64,000 nt of DNA from Hsuehochloa calcarea (GCA_036346395.1 CM070609.1:44960777-45024776); one strand, 5' to 3'. Numbered from the stretch's first letter, positions 11,405 through 23,248 are shown. Made by a program: numbers and translations. Notes: generated by a model from the sequence alone, not told the origin.

Positions 11405-12212
11405 CCGGGCGGGAGGAGGGGCGGCGACCAAGAGGAGAACGGGGGCGGTGGCTGACCAGGAGGAGGACGGGGGTGGATCTGGATCTAGAGGTGGCTGACT
11501 GCTTCGTCTAGGAGGCATCAAAGGGGAGGAGGCACTAAATGCGATGCAACCGATAGTAGTCTGTGGATTGGGGGAGTGGGAGCGAGAGACAAGAGTGGTT
11601 GGACAGCATCACACACACTGGATCTTGACGGCAACCAGCAGCATCTCACCGAATCTTGACAGCAGTGGCGTCGCCATGCGGGGGACTCCGAAGGAGGCAT
11701 TGAAGGGGAGGAGGCCGGTGGAGAGGGGGCACCAAATGCGAGGAGGCTGACGGTATTTTGTGGATTGGGGAGAGAGTGGGAGCGAGAGGCGAGAGTGGTG
11801 TGGCTGGCGGGAGGGTGGGGATGGTGAGGTAGAGGACGACGGGACGAAGGAGATATGGAGGAGGGAGTGGCCAGGAGGGCGGAGGAGGGTGGTGAGCCAG
11901 CGGCGGCTGATGGGGGTGGTCGAGTGGATTAGGGATGGGCATGGGCGTGGGGCGGTTGATGCCTGATGGAGCGAGTGGCCGAGGAATGTATCAGTGTGTT
12001 GTTTCCTTTATGGGCCACTTGTTAGTGTGGTTGGTGGGTAAACGGGCGCAGCGGGTACGGGTGGAACTCACACATGCTCGCGCCCGTTTGCCCGATAGAC
12101 AAAGAATTACTCCCACTTCCATGCATATGGGCAAAGAAAGAGGCTCATGCCTGCCTCCATTAGGGTTTTTACCCACGGGCATGCGAGTAAACGGGCACAA
12201 TTGTCATCCCTA
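11405..12212. mobile_element. 5'-truncated hAT copy homologous to 5452-6250
   Basis: From CCGGGCGGGAGGAGGGGCGG onward the sequence follows the right half of the hAT at 4693-6250, including its GC-rich centre, the TTTATGGGCC and ATTACTCCCACTTCCATGCA blocks and the terminus ATTGTCATCCCTA. The left half is missing; the homology begins directly after the CACTA subterminal array. The right flank gttgtagggcacgcaa equals the flank of the first copy (gttgtagggcatgcaa) well beyond an 8-bp target duplication. Confidence 0.7.
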
Positions 12213-12830
12213 GTTGTAGGGCACGCAATGCGCACGGGGACAATAGCTTTATAGTGCAGGGAGTCTCTCTTCACTTGGACACCAATGGCGGCACAGAGGT
12301 GGAGTTTGCTCCGAACACAGCTGCATCGACACATACATGTGCAAGCGGCGTGCGCATAGCTGTCAGGCGGGTCCGAGTGCGGAGGGATGCTGGCGGTGGG
12401 GCTGAGAGAGGGAGGTGGCTAGCAGGTGGACCCAGGGCACGGCGATGGAGCGGGGAGCGGGGATGGGCTGGGTGGAGGAGTGGGCCAGTTGGAGAGAAAA
12501 GGAAATGGGCAAGAACAATTCAGCCTAAGAGGATTTTCTGAGTTAGGAATTAATTTAGGAATTTAGAAAAAGTCTTAAATTCAAATGATGCAAAATAAAT
12601 AGCAAATACATTCAAAACAATCCAAGAAAATTTAGAAAAATGCCTTGGAATACAAGGAACCCAACTAATACTATTTTTCATTTAATGGATGTTTACATTA
12701 GTAAATTTAAATAATTTAAAATTTTAGAAATTCCCAAATAAGCTTTATTAATTCAAAAAAAATTGTCAAATTTTTCAGGGACCTAATCTACACAAAATAT
12801 TTTAAAAACTCCAAATTTTGGGACATTACA
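12213..12830 (-). repeat. Gypsy-type LTR fragment (TGTAATGTCCC... end on right)
   Basis: GC-rich left half, AT-rich right half, closing with CCAAATTTTGGGACATTACA; reverse-complemented this is TGTAATGTCCCAAAATTTGG, a typical gypsy LTR start, so the LTR lies on the minus strand. It is truncated on the left at the hAT-like copy and no partner LTR was found. Open frames in it are compositional. Confidence 0.4.
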
Positions 12831-13990
12831 GAAGCTCACCAGAACATAGCGAATCGATGCAACGTTGGCGAGGGCGTGTTCCGGGTTGCTCTGCAAACGG
12901 TGATAGTGTTTCATCCTCCCTGCGGGGAAACAAGTACAGGCAAGGTGAGCATGGGGAAGAGGAGGTCAAGTGGACCATGACGTGCAAGACAACGGAGGCG
13001 AGGCTCACTCCAACGGCCGAAATCGACGGCGAAGCCGGTGGCTAGATTTGGAGAAGGTGACCGGCGTGGCTCGAGTCCTCCTCCACCCGAGGCGGAGAGG
13101 AGGGTAGAAGTTGGGGGAAATGCATAGAAGGAGTGAGCAAGCAAGGTGACGCGCTCGGCCATGTCTTAAATAGAGGGGAAGAGGAAAGAAGGAGGGGAAG
13201 CTGGTCGGGACACCACGAGCACACGAATGGAATGGTGTGCAATGGGCTCTGGTGCACGAATGTGACCATCTCGCAATGCGGTGTGAGAAGGGGAGGCTCG
13301 AGGTGCAGGGCGCTAACGAGACGTCTGACTCACGCAGCGTGCGTGTGTACAAGCAGCGATGGGCAAGAGAGAGAGAGATGGCGTGAGGAAGACAAACAGT
13401 GTCTCCTCCACGCTGACAAGCGGGGCCAGGGCCCGCTCTCCAGCGAGCAAGAGCAAAGGAGGAGGTTGGGCTGGCTGCTACGGTTGGGCCTCGGCTACTC
13501 GTAGGCCGTGAGGGAAGAGAACAAGAAGGGAGGGCCACAACGCGGGCCGGTTGGGTTGGGCCATGGGGATGAAAAGAGAGGGGGAAGATGGACCCACAAC
13601 TGAGTTGTGGCCTGAGCGGCAAATAGAGAAGAAAATAGTTTGAAATTTTAATTGCTTTGCAAACTTTGATTTGGATTTAAATTTTCAAATTATTTTGCCA
13701 CAACCAAGTTTTAATTATTTTGGGTTTGCACACAAAAAATTTATGTTCTAGCAAATCGGATTTTTGAGACAACGAAATTGTTTTAATTTTTAGATTGCAA
13801 GGCAAAGCTTTTGGAAATTTTCAAATGCATGCAAAGTTTTTGAAATTCATGAAAATCATGCATTTTAAAATTAGAGTCAAATTACCAAAGTTTTTGAAAT
13901 TCATGAAAATCATGCTTTTTTTAATTAGAGCCAAATTTGGGCTGTACATATACCTGTCCTTTATATTGTCTACTGTTATTATAATATAGT
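12831..13990. repeat. Second GC-rich LTR-like fragment with internal 54-bp tandem repeat
   Basis: GC-rich, gene-like composition (12840-13620) with a TATA-like CTATTTAAG on the minus strand near 13166-13174, then an AT-rich tail. It resembles the layout of the window's other gypsy LTRs, but neither end is identifiable. In the tail, CAAAGTTTTTGAAATTCATG is repeated at 13832 and 13886, a 54-bp tandem duplication. No domain was recognised in the long minus-strand frame, whose residues are low-complexity. Confidence 0.3.
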
Positions 13991-15362
13991 AGGGCTCTCC
14001 TCTGCTGTTTCCGGCCTTGTTTAAACTTGCAAGTGTAATTTTGGACAAAAAAAAATTAACTTAATCCTACCAACATGTACAGGTACCAGTCGGTCTGCAA
14101 GAGGAAACACAAGGGGCCCAAGTTCAGGTAATTTTCCTATGGCTTCATGAAATTTTTGGAAAATGTCATTTGTTAGGGGAAGTGTGGTGATACCATACAT
14201 GCTTGCAGAGCAGTACTAATTTTTCACATCATATATAGTACACACGGATGGTGATATTTCTTTTGACACCGTAGCATTGCAAGGACTGCACAATTTTTTG
14301 TTTGACATGGTTGAGTTTTGAATAAGTTTAATACATCCAGTACTGTCTTAACAAATCTTTTTGTGTGTGTGTGTGTGTGTTGTGGGGCGACATTGGTGGC
14401 TCATTGATTGCCTATCAATTTGACCAGTGCTTTTACAAAATATTAATCTTTCGGCATGAATGACTCGTAACGTGTTTTATATTAGTTTACAGTTTAATAT
14501 GAATTAACTTTTGAAATTATTGCAACTTTCAGGTATATGCATACTTTTAGAGCAATATTATATTATCTAAATGTATTTGCAGCATATGCAGGTCCTAGTC
14601 AATCTATGAGAGGAAGGAGGACCCCAACTTCAAATAAGCTTCCGCATTGTTGTGTGTAATTCCTGCTGGAGGATGTGATTTCTTAATAGAGAGCTCAAAA
14701 ATTGAACTCCTTAAACTATCGAGTGTATGCTGCTGTACTTGATTTAAGAATCAGTGTGTCACACCTCATTGCATGGGTGGTGTCAGTTATATTCAGAAGT
14801 TGGCTTTGCTTGGACAGGTGTATTTTCCTGGTCATGTTGGCTTTTATGAACAAGTTGAAGTGCATTTTTAATCAAGTCAGTATTGTTTGGTCTTGGAGAC
14901 TAATGATGTTCGGTGGGATTTATGTCAAAGTCATGTTTATTGTTTGAGTTGTTCTCCTAGCTAGATGTTCATTCTAATAGAATTAGCATAACTTGGATGG
15001 TTATATCTTGGCAACATTTGTGATAACAATTGTCATGACAAGGAGCACCAATGCTCCTTAATTTTGGGTGATCGTGCTCCTTAATTTTGGGTGATCAGTT
15101 TCCACCACCTGGCAAGGTGGTGGTGCTGTCAACTGCAGGTTGAGAAAAAGCTTGGAGCAGAGGTCTTCAAAACAAGACCCACTTGAACATATTTTGACTC
15201 GGTAATGATAGAGCATATGTTATATATTCCACTAGATAAAATAAAATATTTCATCAGTTCAGCGATGATGTTCTAGAAAGTATATTTTGAATTGGATAGG
15301 AGAAATGAATCAAGTGAATGTTGAATGTTGCAATAGGCAAAATGGAAATTTCCATGTGTGGG
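13991..15362. other. Intergenic region with exon-like diverged duplicate and (GT)n
   Basis: No protein family was recognised. Two related segments of about 46-49 bp (14077-14128 and 14585-14635) each follow a CAG and look like duplicated exons; the first is followed by GTAATTTT. A short (GT)n run lies at 14364-14381, and a 24-bp tandem pair (gctccttaattttgggtgat) at about 15053-15100. The right end merges into the promoter of the Ycf20-like gene. Confidence 0.3.
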
Positions 15363-15605
15363 CCGCGCGCGCGGCATATAGGATTTGCCCGCGAATTTAC
15401 CTGGACGCTTGCAGGCCAGCCCGCGTAGGCGTAGCCCACCAAGATATCCAGCGGTCCGCACAAAAATCGTCGTCACGTCCGCAGTCATCTCCTCCCCTCC
15501 TCCGGGTGCGTGAGCGTCAGCTCTGCCTTCCCCAACCCGGCCTCTCCTCTCCTGCCGCCGCCGCGTCCGCTCCGGCCTGGGAACAGAGAGTCCCGGCGCC
15601 AGCCC

Positions 15606-18600
15606 ATGCCTCTCCGGCATGGGGCCCCTCTCTGCGCGCGGCGGGTGCCAACCGGTGGCGGCGGCCTCTCCGCGCCGGCGCGGTGCGACCTCCTCCGCCG
15701 GACCTGCTTCTTGCGGCCGACCAAGAAGAGTAGCGGAGCCCTCAGGTTAGCTCTGGATAGTTGACACCGCTTTTTCTTTGCTTCCCATTTGGGCTAGTAG
15801 CTTATTCTGTGGTTTGGTTACTTCCGTGATTGTGCACTATGCGTAGGCATCTTGATTCTTGCAATCATAAGCCCCTTGGGTTCGTACTTCTTGACCTGTT
15901 GGTCGCGCTATTGCCGTCTGCCTCCAATTAGACATGTCCCAATTCACAAGGCGGTCGAACTTGGTTTCATGTTAGTGATATTGTCGCAGCTAACAAGTAA
16001 CAACTCTCTCCAGATAGTTGCCCGTCCAATGATGTTTTTCTGACGCTTCCAGGTGTTTCCATAGACAGACTCTGCAATTTTAAATAACAGTTCAAGTGCC
16101 TTGTTCCACTAAAATGTGACATTAGTACCAGAGAATCAGGGTAATGTTTGCCGGTGACCATTTTGAATTGTTATGGTGCTCGAATAGATTATTGACCCTT
16201 TAGATACTTCTGGGTTAGTAATCACATCTTGCATTAAAAGTTGCCCTAATATTTATCCTTGAATTTGATATTTACCTGGTAGTTTTAGTGGAAGATTTGG
16301 AATAAGTTACCAAAATACATAAACATTTCTAATGGATTCTATTTTTTTCCCCTCTTGAGGGTAACCTTTGTAGTGAATTCAACATGCACAGCAGGCCTGT
16401 CCACTTAGGTTTAAGCCTGTAGTTGATGACAGAATCCATTGTATGCTGTCCTGCATAAAGTGATCTCTGCAGCATTGTGTCTTATTTGATATTTCATAGA
16501 TCTGTTTATGTTTATTACGGGAAATGAACAATGTGCATGAAATGTTCAAGATGCAAGATTCAACTCATTTGCTGAGTTTTAGTAGGACCGTAGTGTAGTA
16601 ATGACTGGTACTTGCCAGCCCACATTTGTAGCTATGAAGCCTCCTCAGATAACATGAGTGAGGCACGTGAAAGAGAAGCATTTTAGTGGATATGAGGAAG
16701 GTGGATTGTTGACTCCTGTGAAAAAGAATAGAAAATGGCCTCACCAAAAAAGGATGGGATAAGGGTTCGTTACGTGTCTTATGCTAAATAGTTTGGAAAT
16801 GCTTGCAGCATTTCCTCTTCTTCGTCACAGGGATACAAAATATATCCAAACTGTTAGATATGTAGATAGTGTAGGGTGTTCTTTGCATAGTTGTAAACCC
16901 TGTACATGTTATATATTGGCATCTTGGCCCATTGAAATGTATACAAGCCTCATTCTTGACTGATCTGTTCGGCCATCCTGTCTCCCGACCCGTTTTCTCC
17001 AACCCCAGACCTCGACATCTATACCATCTCTCTGCTCTAGATGACTTCCGCCGGCGACTCCTTCGCTATCCCGCTCCCTTCGGTTCGTTTCGACGGAACG
17101 AACTTCCGGGAGTGGGCTGTTCACTTGAGGATTCACCTCAACAGTCAGCGTCTCTGGGGTCATCTCATTGGCGAGCACCCCTGTCCGCCTCACCCTACAC
17201 CGCCCGTTCTGCTCGCTGTCCTTGCTGGTGCGGATCAGGCGGTCCAGGAGGCCGCCAATGCCTCACTAGAGGAGGCCCTGGAGCTTCACCAGTCTAAGCT
17301 GTACGCCTATGAGCGATGGCAGGATGTCGAGGCTCGTGCTACCGCCATCCTGGTGGGTAGCATGCCTGTGGCCATCTCCATGGATGTGGCAAAGCTGCCG
17401 ACGATACAGCTTATGTGGGACCGCCTTCGAGCTCACTACCAGCCGACGAGTGATGCTATGTATCTCTTGGTCGTGCACTAGGCGCATTCTCTTCAGCAGC
17501 TCGATGCCACTGTGGATGACTTCTACCATAAGCTATCTGAGGTGTGGCGTCGGCTTGACTCTCTGGGCCGAATGTTTGCCGGACCTGTCCCTGATGTGTG
17601 CATCTCCATGCTCACCAGGAGACTCACCGTCTATGACTTCCTAACGCGTCTTGGCCTAAGCTCGAGACTGTGTGTGCTCAGCTCCTGACTCGCCGCCCGC
17701 GCCCAAGCTTGGTGGAGGCCCTCACGGGTGTGCGTACTGTGGAGACTCGTCACCGTGGCGTGGCTCAGATGCAGTCTGTCTTGTCTGCTTTAGCACCTGC
17801 TCCTTCGCCGGTCTCATCAGGACCGACCGTGATCCCTCCCCCAGCTCCTCCGGCGGTCTCATCAGGACCGACCGTGATCCCTCCCCCAGCTCCTCCGGTG
17901 GTTACCGCTTCTACTGCGGGTTTCCACTGCACCTACTGTCAGTGTGATGGCCACAGGTATTAGGATTGCTACAAGCGGAGGAGGGACCAGGGTCGTCGAG
18001 GTGGACATCCCCCGAAGAGCTCTGGCTCTGGAGGTTCATCTCACTCAGGAGCTAGCGTCTCTCGCCAGGGCTCCTCCGGTGATGCCACACAGCAGCTCCT
18101 CTCGCTACTTCAGTGCCTTGGTGTCAGCTCGTCCTCAAACTCCTCTAGTTCTTCTTGTTTGGCTCTTACTTCTCCTAGTCTTCCTCGCCTCCGCCTCCTT
18201 TCTCGTTAGATATCTTGTCTCCATGGATCTTGAACTCTGGTGCTTCTTTTCACATGACACCAGATTCTACCCACCTCACTTCCGTGTGTTCCACAGATTT
18301 TTCCTTCCACTGTTCAGACTGTAGATGGTACCTCTCTTCCTATTACAAGTCGCGGCACTCTTTTCACTTCTTTTCATGTTCCTGCAATCTCTCATGTTTC
18401 TCATCTTACTATGCAGTTTATGTCAGCTGGTCGTATCACTGATCATGACTGTCGTGTTGTTCTTGAGTATGACTCTTGTTGTGTTCAGGACCGCTGCACG
18501 GGTACTCTGCTTGGTACTGGCCCTCGGCGCCGTAATTCGTAGAATCTTTGGGAGCTTGATTGGCTTCATCTTCCTTCCGCTGTCTCCACAAGTCAGTCAG

Positions 18601-21600
18601 TCACTACCACTACCTCTGGTCTCGCCGCGTCCTCCACTACCTCCTTCGCTCAGTGGCACCATCGTCTCGGTCATCTCTGTGGATCCCGTCTATCGTCACT
18701 AGTAAGTCGTAGTGTTCTTGAGTCTGTTTCTAAGGACACTTCCTTACATTGTATGGGTCAAAAGGGCGTCGTTGATACTATGCGATCTTTATTGATTAGT
18801 CGTCATACTTGGATCTAGTCAATGCCCTCTCGCAGTCATGTTCTCTCTATTTACTAGATGTTTCCCACCATTGTTCGCATTCAGTTTGATTTGGCCATTC
18901 GTGTGTTTCATGACGACTCTGCTTGTGAGTATCTTTCTACTGCTTTCCGTCGTTTTCTCGCTGAGCAGGGCATTCTTCCCTAGTACTCTTGTCCTAGTTC
19001 TCACGCTCAGAATGGTGTCTCTGAGCGTAAGCATCGTCACTTGCTTCGATCTTTCGCCGCATGCTTGTCTCTTCGCTCCCTCACTGGCTAAAACTGTTTA
19101 CCATCGCTTTTCTCATCAACATGTAGTCTTCCACTACTCTTCGGGGTTCTACTCCTGTCGAGCGTCTTTTTGGTCGAACCCCATAGTACAGTAACCTTTG
19201 CAGTTTCAGTTGTATCTGTTTCGTCCTTCTTCCACCTCATGAGCGCACCAAGCTAACGAGATCAGTTGAGTGTGTTTTCCGTGGATACAGTCTTAAGAAT
19301 AAGGGTTATCGTTGCTATGACCCTATTGCTCGCAGGATGATGATTTCTCAGGATGTCACTTTTGACGAGTCCCGATCTTACTACCCTCGTTCCCCCACTG
19401 TTAGCCCAGATTCTCTTGTTAGTCGATCTCCTTTCTGATTTTTCCTGACACTCAGCTTTCCACCACTGTTTCGCCTCATCCTCCATCTTCTTTGCCTCCC
19501 TCTCCTCTGGCTCCACTTGTTCCCCTTCCGCCGGAGTTTCCTTCCCGCTCTATTGTTGAGATTCCACCTTTTCCCCTACACTGCTCTCGCTGTCCTCGGC
19601 CTACTCCTTCTCCTATTGAGTCCCTGTCGTTGCTAGGCCCTGTTCTCAGTTCTCTTTCTCCGTCCTTGCTGGGTCCCGCTCCGCCTTCTCCTCTCAAATA
19701 CGATCTTCATGATCATCATACTGCCAGGCCGCCTGAGCGCTACGGCTATGCAGCCGCTACTCTTTCTGAGCCTACGACCTACCATGAGGCTGCTGCTCAC
19801 CTTGAGTGGCAGCCACAATATCTGAGGAGATTGCTGCTTTGGAGCGTACTAGCACTTGAGATCTTGTGCCCTTACTGCGTGTGTCACTCCCATCACGTGC
19901 AAGTGGGTGTACAGGATCAAGACCCGCTCGGATGGTTCCTTTGAGCGCTACAAGGCTCGTCTCGTGGTGCGTTGTTTTCAGTGGGAGCATGATCGTGACT
20001 ACTCGTCTCGTGGTGCGTGGTTTTCAGTGGGAGCATGATCGTGACTACAATGAGACTTTCGCTCCTGTTGCTCACATGACCAATGTTCGCACTGTCCTTG
20101 CTGTGGCCTTTCTCAATGACGAGCTGCGTGAGGAGGTCTACATGCAGCCTCCCCCTAGGTATTCTGTCCTTGATGGCATGGTGTGTCGCCTTCATCGCTC
20201 TCTCTATGAGCTCAAAAAAGCCCCTCGTGCTTGGTTTGACCGCTTCTCCTCTGTTGTCACTGCTTCCGGCTTCTCCGCCAGTGATCACGACATTGTCCTC
20301 TTCATACACACCTCTTCTCGAGGTTGGATACTCCTTCTCTATGTGGATGATATGATCATTACTGGAGATAACTCTCAGTACATTGCCTTTGTGAAGGAGC
20401 ATCTCCGTGAGCAGTTCTTGATGTCCGATTTTGGTTCTCTTCGTTACTTCTTTGGGATAGAGATTACTTCTACGCCCGAGAGCTACTATCTCTCCCAAGA
20501 AAAGTACATTCAGGATATCCTTACTCGCGTTTGTCTCACTGATAAACGTGTGGTGGATACTCCGATGGAGCTTGGTGTTCACCTTCGGCCTACTGATGGT
20601 GAGCCTCTTAAGGATCCCACTCACTACCGCTATTTTGTCAGGAGACTCGTCTACCTTGGGATCACTTCCCCTGACATCTCTCACCCAGTTCATATCCTGA
20701 GTCAGTTTGTCTCTGCTCCCACTCAGCTTCACTACATTCATCTTCTTCGTGTTCTGCGATATCTTCGCGGGACCATCACTTGTAGCCTTTTCTTTCTTCG
20801 CTCCAGTTCTTTGCCGCTTCAGGCGTACTCTGATGCGACCTGGGCTAGCGATCACTCTGATCACCGGTCTCTTTCCGCCTATTGTGTTTTTCTTGGTTCC
20901 TCCTTAATTGCCCGGAAGACCAAGAAGTAGACTGGAATTTCCTGATCGAGCGTTGAGGCTGAGTTGAGAGCCATGGCGTCGTTGGCAGCTGAGATCACCT
21001 GGCTTCGGTGGCTACTTGAGGGTTTCGGTGTTTCCACTTCCACACCGACTCCTCTCTTATCAGATAGTACTGGTGCAATCAGCATTACTTGAGATCCTGT
21101 GAAGTATGAGCTCACCAAGCACATTGGAGTGGATGCCTCGTACATGCGATCACAGGTGCAAGACCAAGTTATTGATCTTCAGTATGTGCTTTCGGAGTTT
21201 CAGTTAGCAGATTTCTTCACCAAAGATCAAACTAGAGTTTAGCATAGATTCTACCTTTCCAAACTCAATGTTGTTGATCCACCATGAGTCACAGCACTGA
21301 GTTTGAGGGGGTGTTAGATATGTAAATAATGTCGGGTTTTCTTTGCATAATTGTAAACCCTGTACATATTATATATTGGTCTCTTGGCCCATTGGAACGT
21401 ATACAAGCCTCGTTTCCTAACACAAACCAATTCATTTCATATGTAAACTCAGAACTGATATGATGCCACTAGGTTGCACTTACAAAATGTAAGAATTGGG
21501 TAGGCAGAAGCATTATGGAGTATAGTGGTGGACAGTTTTTTTAGTGGTTTTATTTATTATTAGTATTTGGCATGTGTTGCAATATGTGCTTAAAGCAGTT

Positions 21601-22268
21601 TAAATAGACAAAATAAAACAATGGAATTATCATTATGTTTAACGAAGCATATGGGGAAATACCCAATGTTTCCATTCCTTAGTTGATTATGGCCAAGTTA
21701 GCTTTAGCACCAGAGGTTTGTAGAATTGGATTGAAACAAGATTGTCTACTTTCAAATTTTGAAGGATTTGATTGCTTTACCCCGTAGAAGCTTTGAGACC
21801 ATGATTCAATATCTTCATACTTGTAGTTACCAGATGAAAAACTCCAGATGGAGGCCAGCCTTTGCTTTGGAGACAGGTGGATCACCGAACACTGATGGCC
21901 AAGACTTTGAAGAAGACGGTGGCTTTCTTGGCAGGACAAGGTTGGGCAGACTCATCCAAGCAGCTGCAAGGCAACTCCTTGAAAAACTGAACTCTGCAAG
22001 AAGCAACTCCCCCACAAAGATATTCCTTGTGCTCCTTGGCTTCTATACTGCCAACGCCTTGGCAACAATCCTAGGGCAGACCGGTGACTGGGATGTTCTT
22101 GTTGCTGGTGTTGTAGTAGCTGCCATTGAGGGCATTGGCATGCTTATGTACAGATCACCGATGGATAGGCTTCCTGGGCGATTTAAGTCGTTGATTGCAT
22201 TGGTGAACTACTGGAAAGCCGGTGTATGTCTGGGCCTTTTTGTTGATGCCTTCAAACTGGGAAGCTGA
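15606..22268 (+). CDS. Ycf20-like chloroplast protein (DUF565), two exons
   Basis: Join of 15606-15745 and 21788-22268: 621 nt, 206 aa plus stop. Ycf20-like proteins are nuclear-encoded relatives of the algal/cyanobacterial ycf20 product; Arabidopsis members affect thermal dissipation (NPQ) in thylakoids. The N terminus (MPLRHGAPLCARR...) is Arg/Ser/Ala-rich and acid-poor, as in a transit peptide. The conserved core covers about residues 105-206: QLLEKLNSAR, KIFLVLLGFYTANALATILG, TGDWDVLVAGVVVAAIEGIG, NYWKAGVCLGLFVDAFKLGS, with two or three hydrophobic segments. Splice signals are CTCAG|GTTAGC and CCCCGTAG|AAGC; phase 2 at the junction gives an intact Arg codon and uninterrupted reading. The 6042-bp intron holds a copia element in the same orientation. 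An upstream in-frame GTG (15510) is not a credible start. Expression is untested, but no coding lesion was seen. Confidence 0.85.
16852..16958 (+). repeat. 5' LTR of intronic copia element
   Basis: Matches the 3' LTR through TGTTAGATATGTA, TTGTAAACCCTGTACAT and TTGGCCCATTG; the last few bases (expected CTAACA) are replaced by CTTGACTG, so the exact right end is uncertain. Confidence 0.75.
17041..21286 (+). pseudogene. Copia gag-pol remnant
   Basis: Order gag, protease, integrase, RT, RNase H, as in Ty1/copia. Gag (from ATG 17041) has the FDGTNFREWAVHLRIHL capsid motif, with a stop at 17479; one knuckle (CTYCQCDGHRY) lies at about 17929-17961 followed by a stop. Protease remnant: WILNSGASFHMT near 18224-18259, with Asn in place of the catalytic Asp of the usual D-S-G-A. 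Integrase: HRLGH (18660-18674) and HAQNGVSERKHRH (about 18999-19037). RT: YVDDM active site at 20339-20353; RNase H core near 20822-20990. Numerous stops occur between 18500 and 19450. A 46-bp tandem duplication at about 19953-20045 shifts the RT frame. A 45-bp in-frame repeat lies in gag at 17811-17900. Confidence 0.8.
21312..21422 (+). repeat. 3' LTR of intronic copia element
   Basis: 111 bp, TGTTAGATATGTA...TTTCCTAACA, preceded by the purine tract and followed by target duplicate caaac. Confidence 0.85.
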
Positions 22269-22879
22269 GTAAACTTGCACTCGTAAATCTTCTGAAATCG
22301 TCGTTTACTATCTCTCTATCGATGTTGCGGTTGATTCGTTGAGCTCGTAATAACAGAAGTATTTAATTGCACAAGGGCCATGGTCCAACAATAAACTTCT
22401 GGCAGTCTTAGGGTTGGCTCAAGTGTTCGAACAGCATGCTGCAGCCAGAGTAGCCCATTTATTCTGAGTTCATGAAGATTTTGCGGCACAAGTATTTCTG
22501 GGTCGACAATATACTTCGTATGACTGGTTTGTAGCTATTGTTGTGTTGTATGCAACATATATTTATTTCTGAAAGGAATAATGACCCTGTTTGAGATGTG
22601 TTGTGTCAGTCCCTAAAATGTACATATGTAGTTATTTTAGAACTTCATGTAATGTGACTCTATTCTGAAATTCAACTGTGCTTAACAGTTAATACGGAAA
22701 TAATGAAGGCTGCTGTAAGTTGAATAATGGTAGGCTATGTTTTCTGGCAGATGTCATGCTTAATTGCTGGTAACATGTTCTTTCAATCTTTCTTGGACTG
22801 TTCAATTTGGCTTTCATCTCTTCTTCGCAGATGGGAAAAGGTATATACTAACCCGCTCAATTAATTATATATATATAGG
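22269..22879 (+). other. 3' UTR and downstream region of the Ycf20-like gene
   Basis: AT-rich non-coding sequence after the stop codon, with several AATAAA-like words (aataaact near 22390, gaataatg near 22575) that could serve as poly(A) signals. Transcript end cannot be fixed from sequence. Confidence 0.4.
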
Positions 22880-23244
22880 AAGTATTTTTGCTACTCTCGA
22901 ATGTAGTTACTCTCTATTCTGTATCTCACAACGTAGGGAGTATTTTACGCAACTAAGAGTATGTATGTGTAGTATACGGGTATATAAGATCACTTATGTG
23001 GTATTTATACATTTTTAGGGATGGTATGTTTAATTTTTTAGACATACTCCTTTTTATATGCGAATATGAAGGTATGTACAAAATATATTAAAACTATGGA
23101 CACTCTTATAATTTTTTCGTGTGGTTCGTATTGGAGTATTTTATAATTAGTATATGAGTATAACCAAAGTGATAAAGGAGTATGCTAAGTTCTTTTAGGT
23201 GGTATATCAGAGATGAGAGTAACTACATCCGGGAGTAGAAAGTA

Positions 23245-23247
<3 letters not shown>
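22880..23247. mobile_element. MITE-like element flanked by TA repeats (Micron-like)
   Basis: Imperfect terminal inverted repeats of about 33 bp: left AAGTATTTTTGCTACTCTCG... and right, reverse-complemented, AATACTTTCTACTCCCGG..., both continuing ATGTAGTTACTCTC. The body (about 370 bp) is AT-rich and non-coding. (TA)n lies on both sides, a short run on the left and the long array on the right. Insertion into TA microsatellites is the hallmark of the rice Micron elements; assignment to that family is by this behaviour and size only. Confidence 0.5.

Positions 23248-23248
<1 letters not shown>

Larger units (their letters stand above)
16852..21422 (+). mobile_element. Degenerate Ty1/copia retrotransposon in the Ycf20-like intron
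   Basis: Bounded by short LTRs starting TGTTAGATATGTA, with exact 5-bp target duplication caaac at 16847-16851 and 21423-21427. Total 4571 bp. The polypurine tract (TTTGAGGGGG, about 21302-21311) abuts the 3' LTR. The 5' LTR tail and primer-binding site are altered: the sequence diverges after CAAGCCTCATT, and no TGGTATCAGAG is present. Same transcriptional orientation as the host gene. LTRs differ at roughly one position in ten by eye, so the insertion is old. Confidence 0.85.

Noticed and set aside
13005..13622. 205-codon minus-strand open frame
   Set aside because: Low-complexity Pro/Ser/Arg translation of GC-rich LTR-like DNA; no domain, no splice context.
15510..15605. Upstream in-frame extension of the Ycf20-like gene
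   Set aside because: It would start at GTG; the first ATG in frame is 15606, which already gives a plausible transit peptide.
19917..20864. 315-codon minus-strand open frame
   Set aside because: It is the antisense of the copia RT/RNase H, whose sense strand shows YVDDM and other RT motifs; no family motif is seen in the antisense reading.
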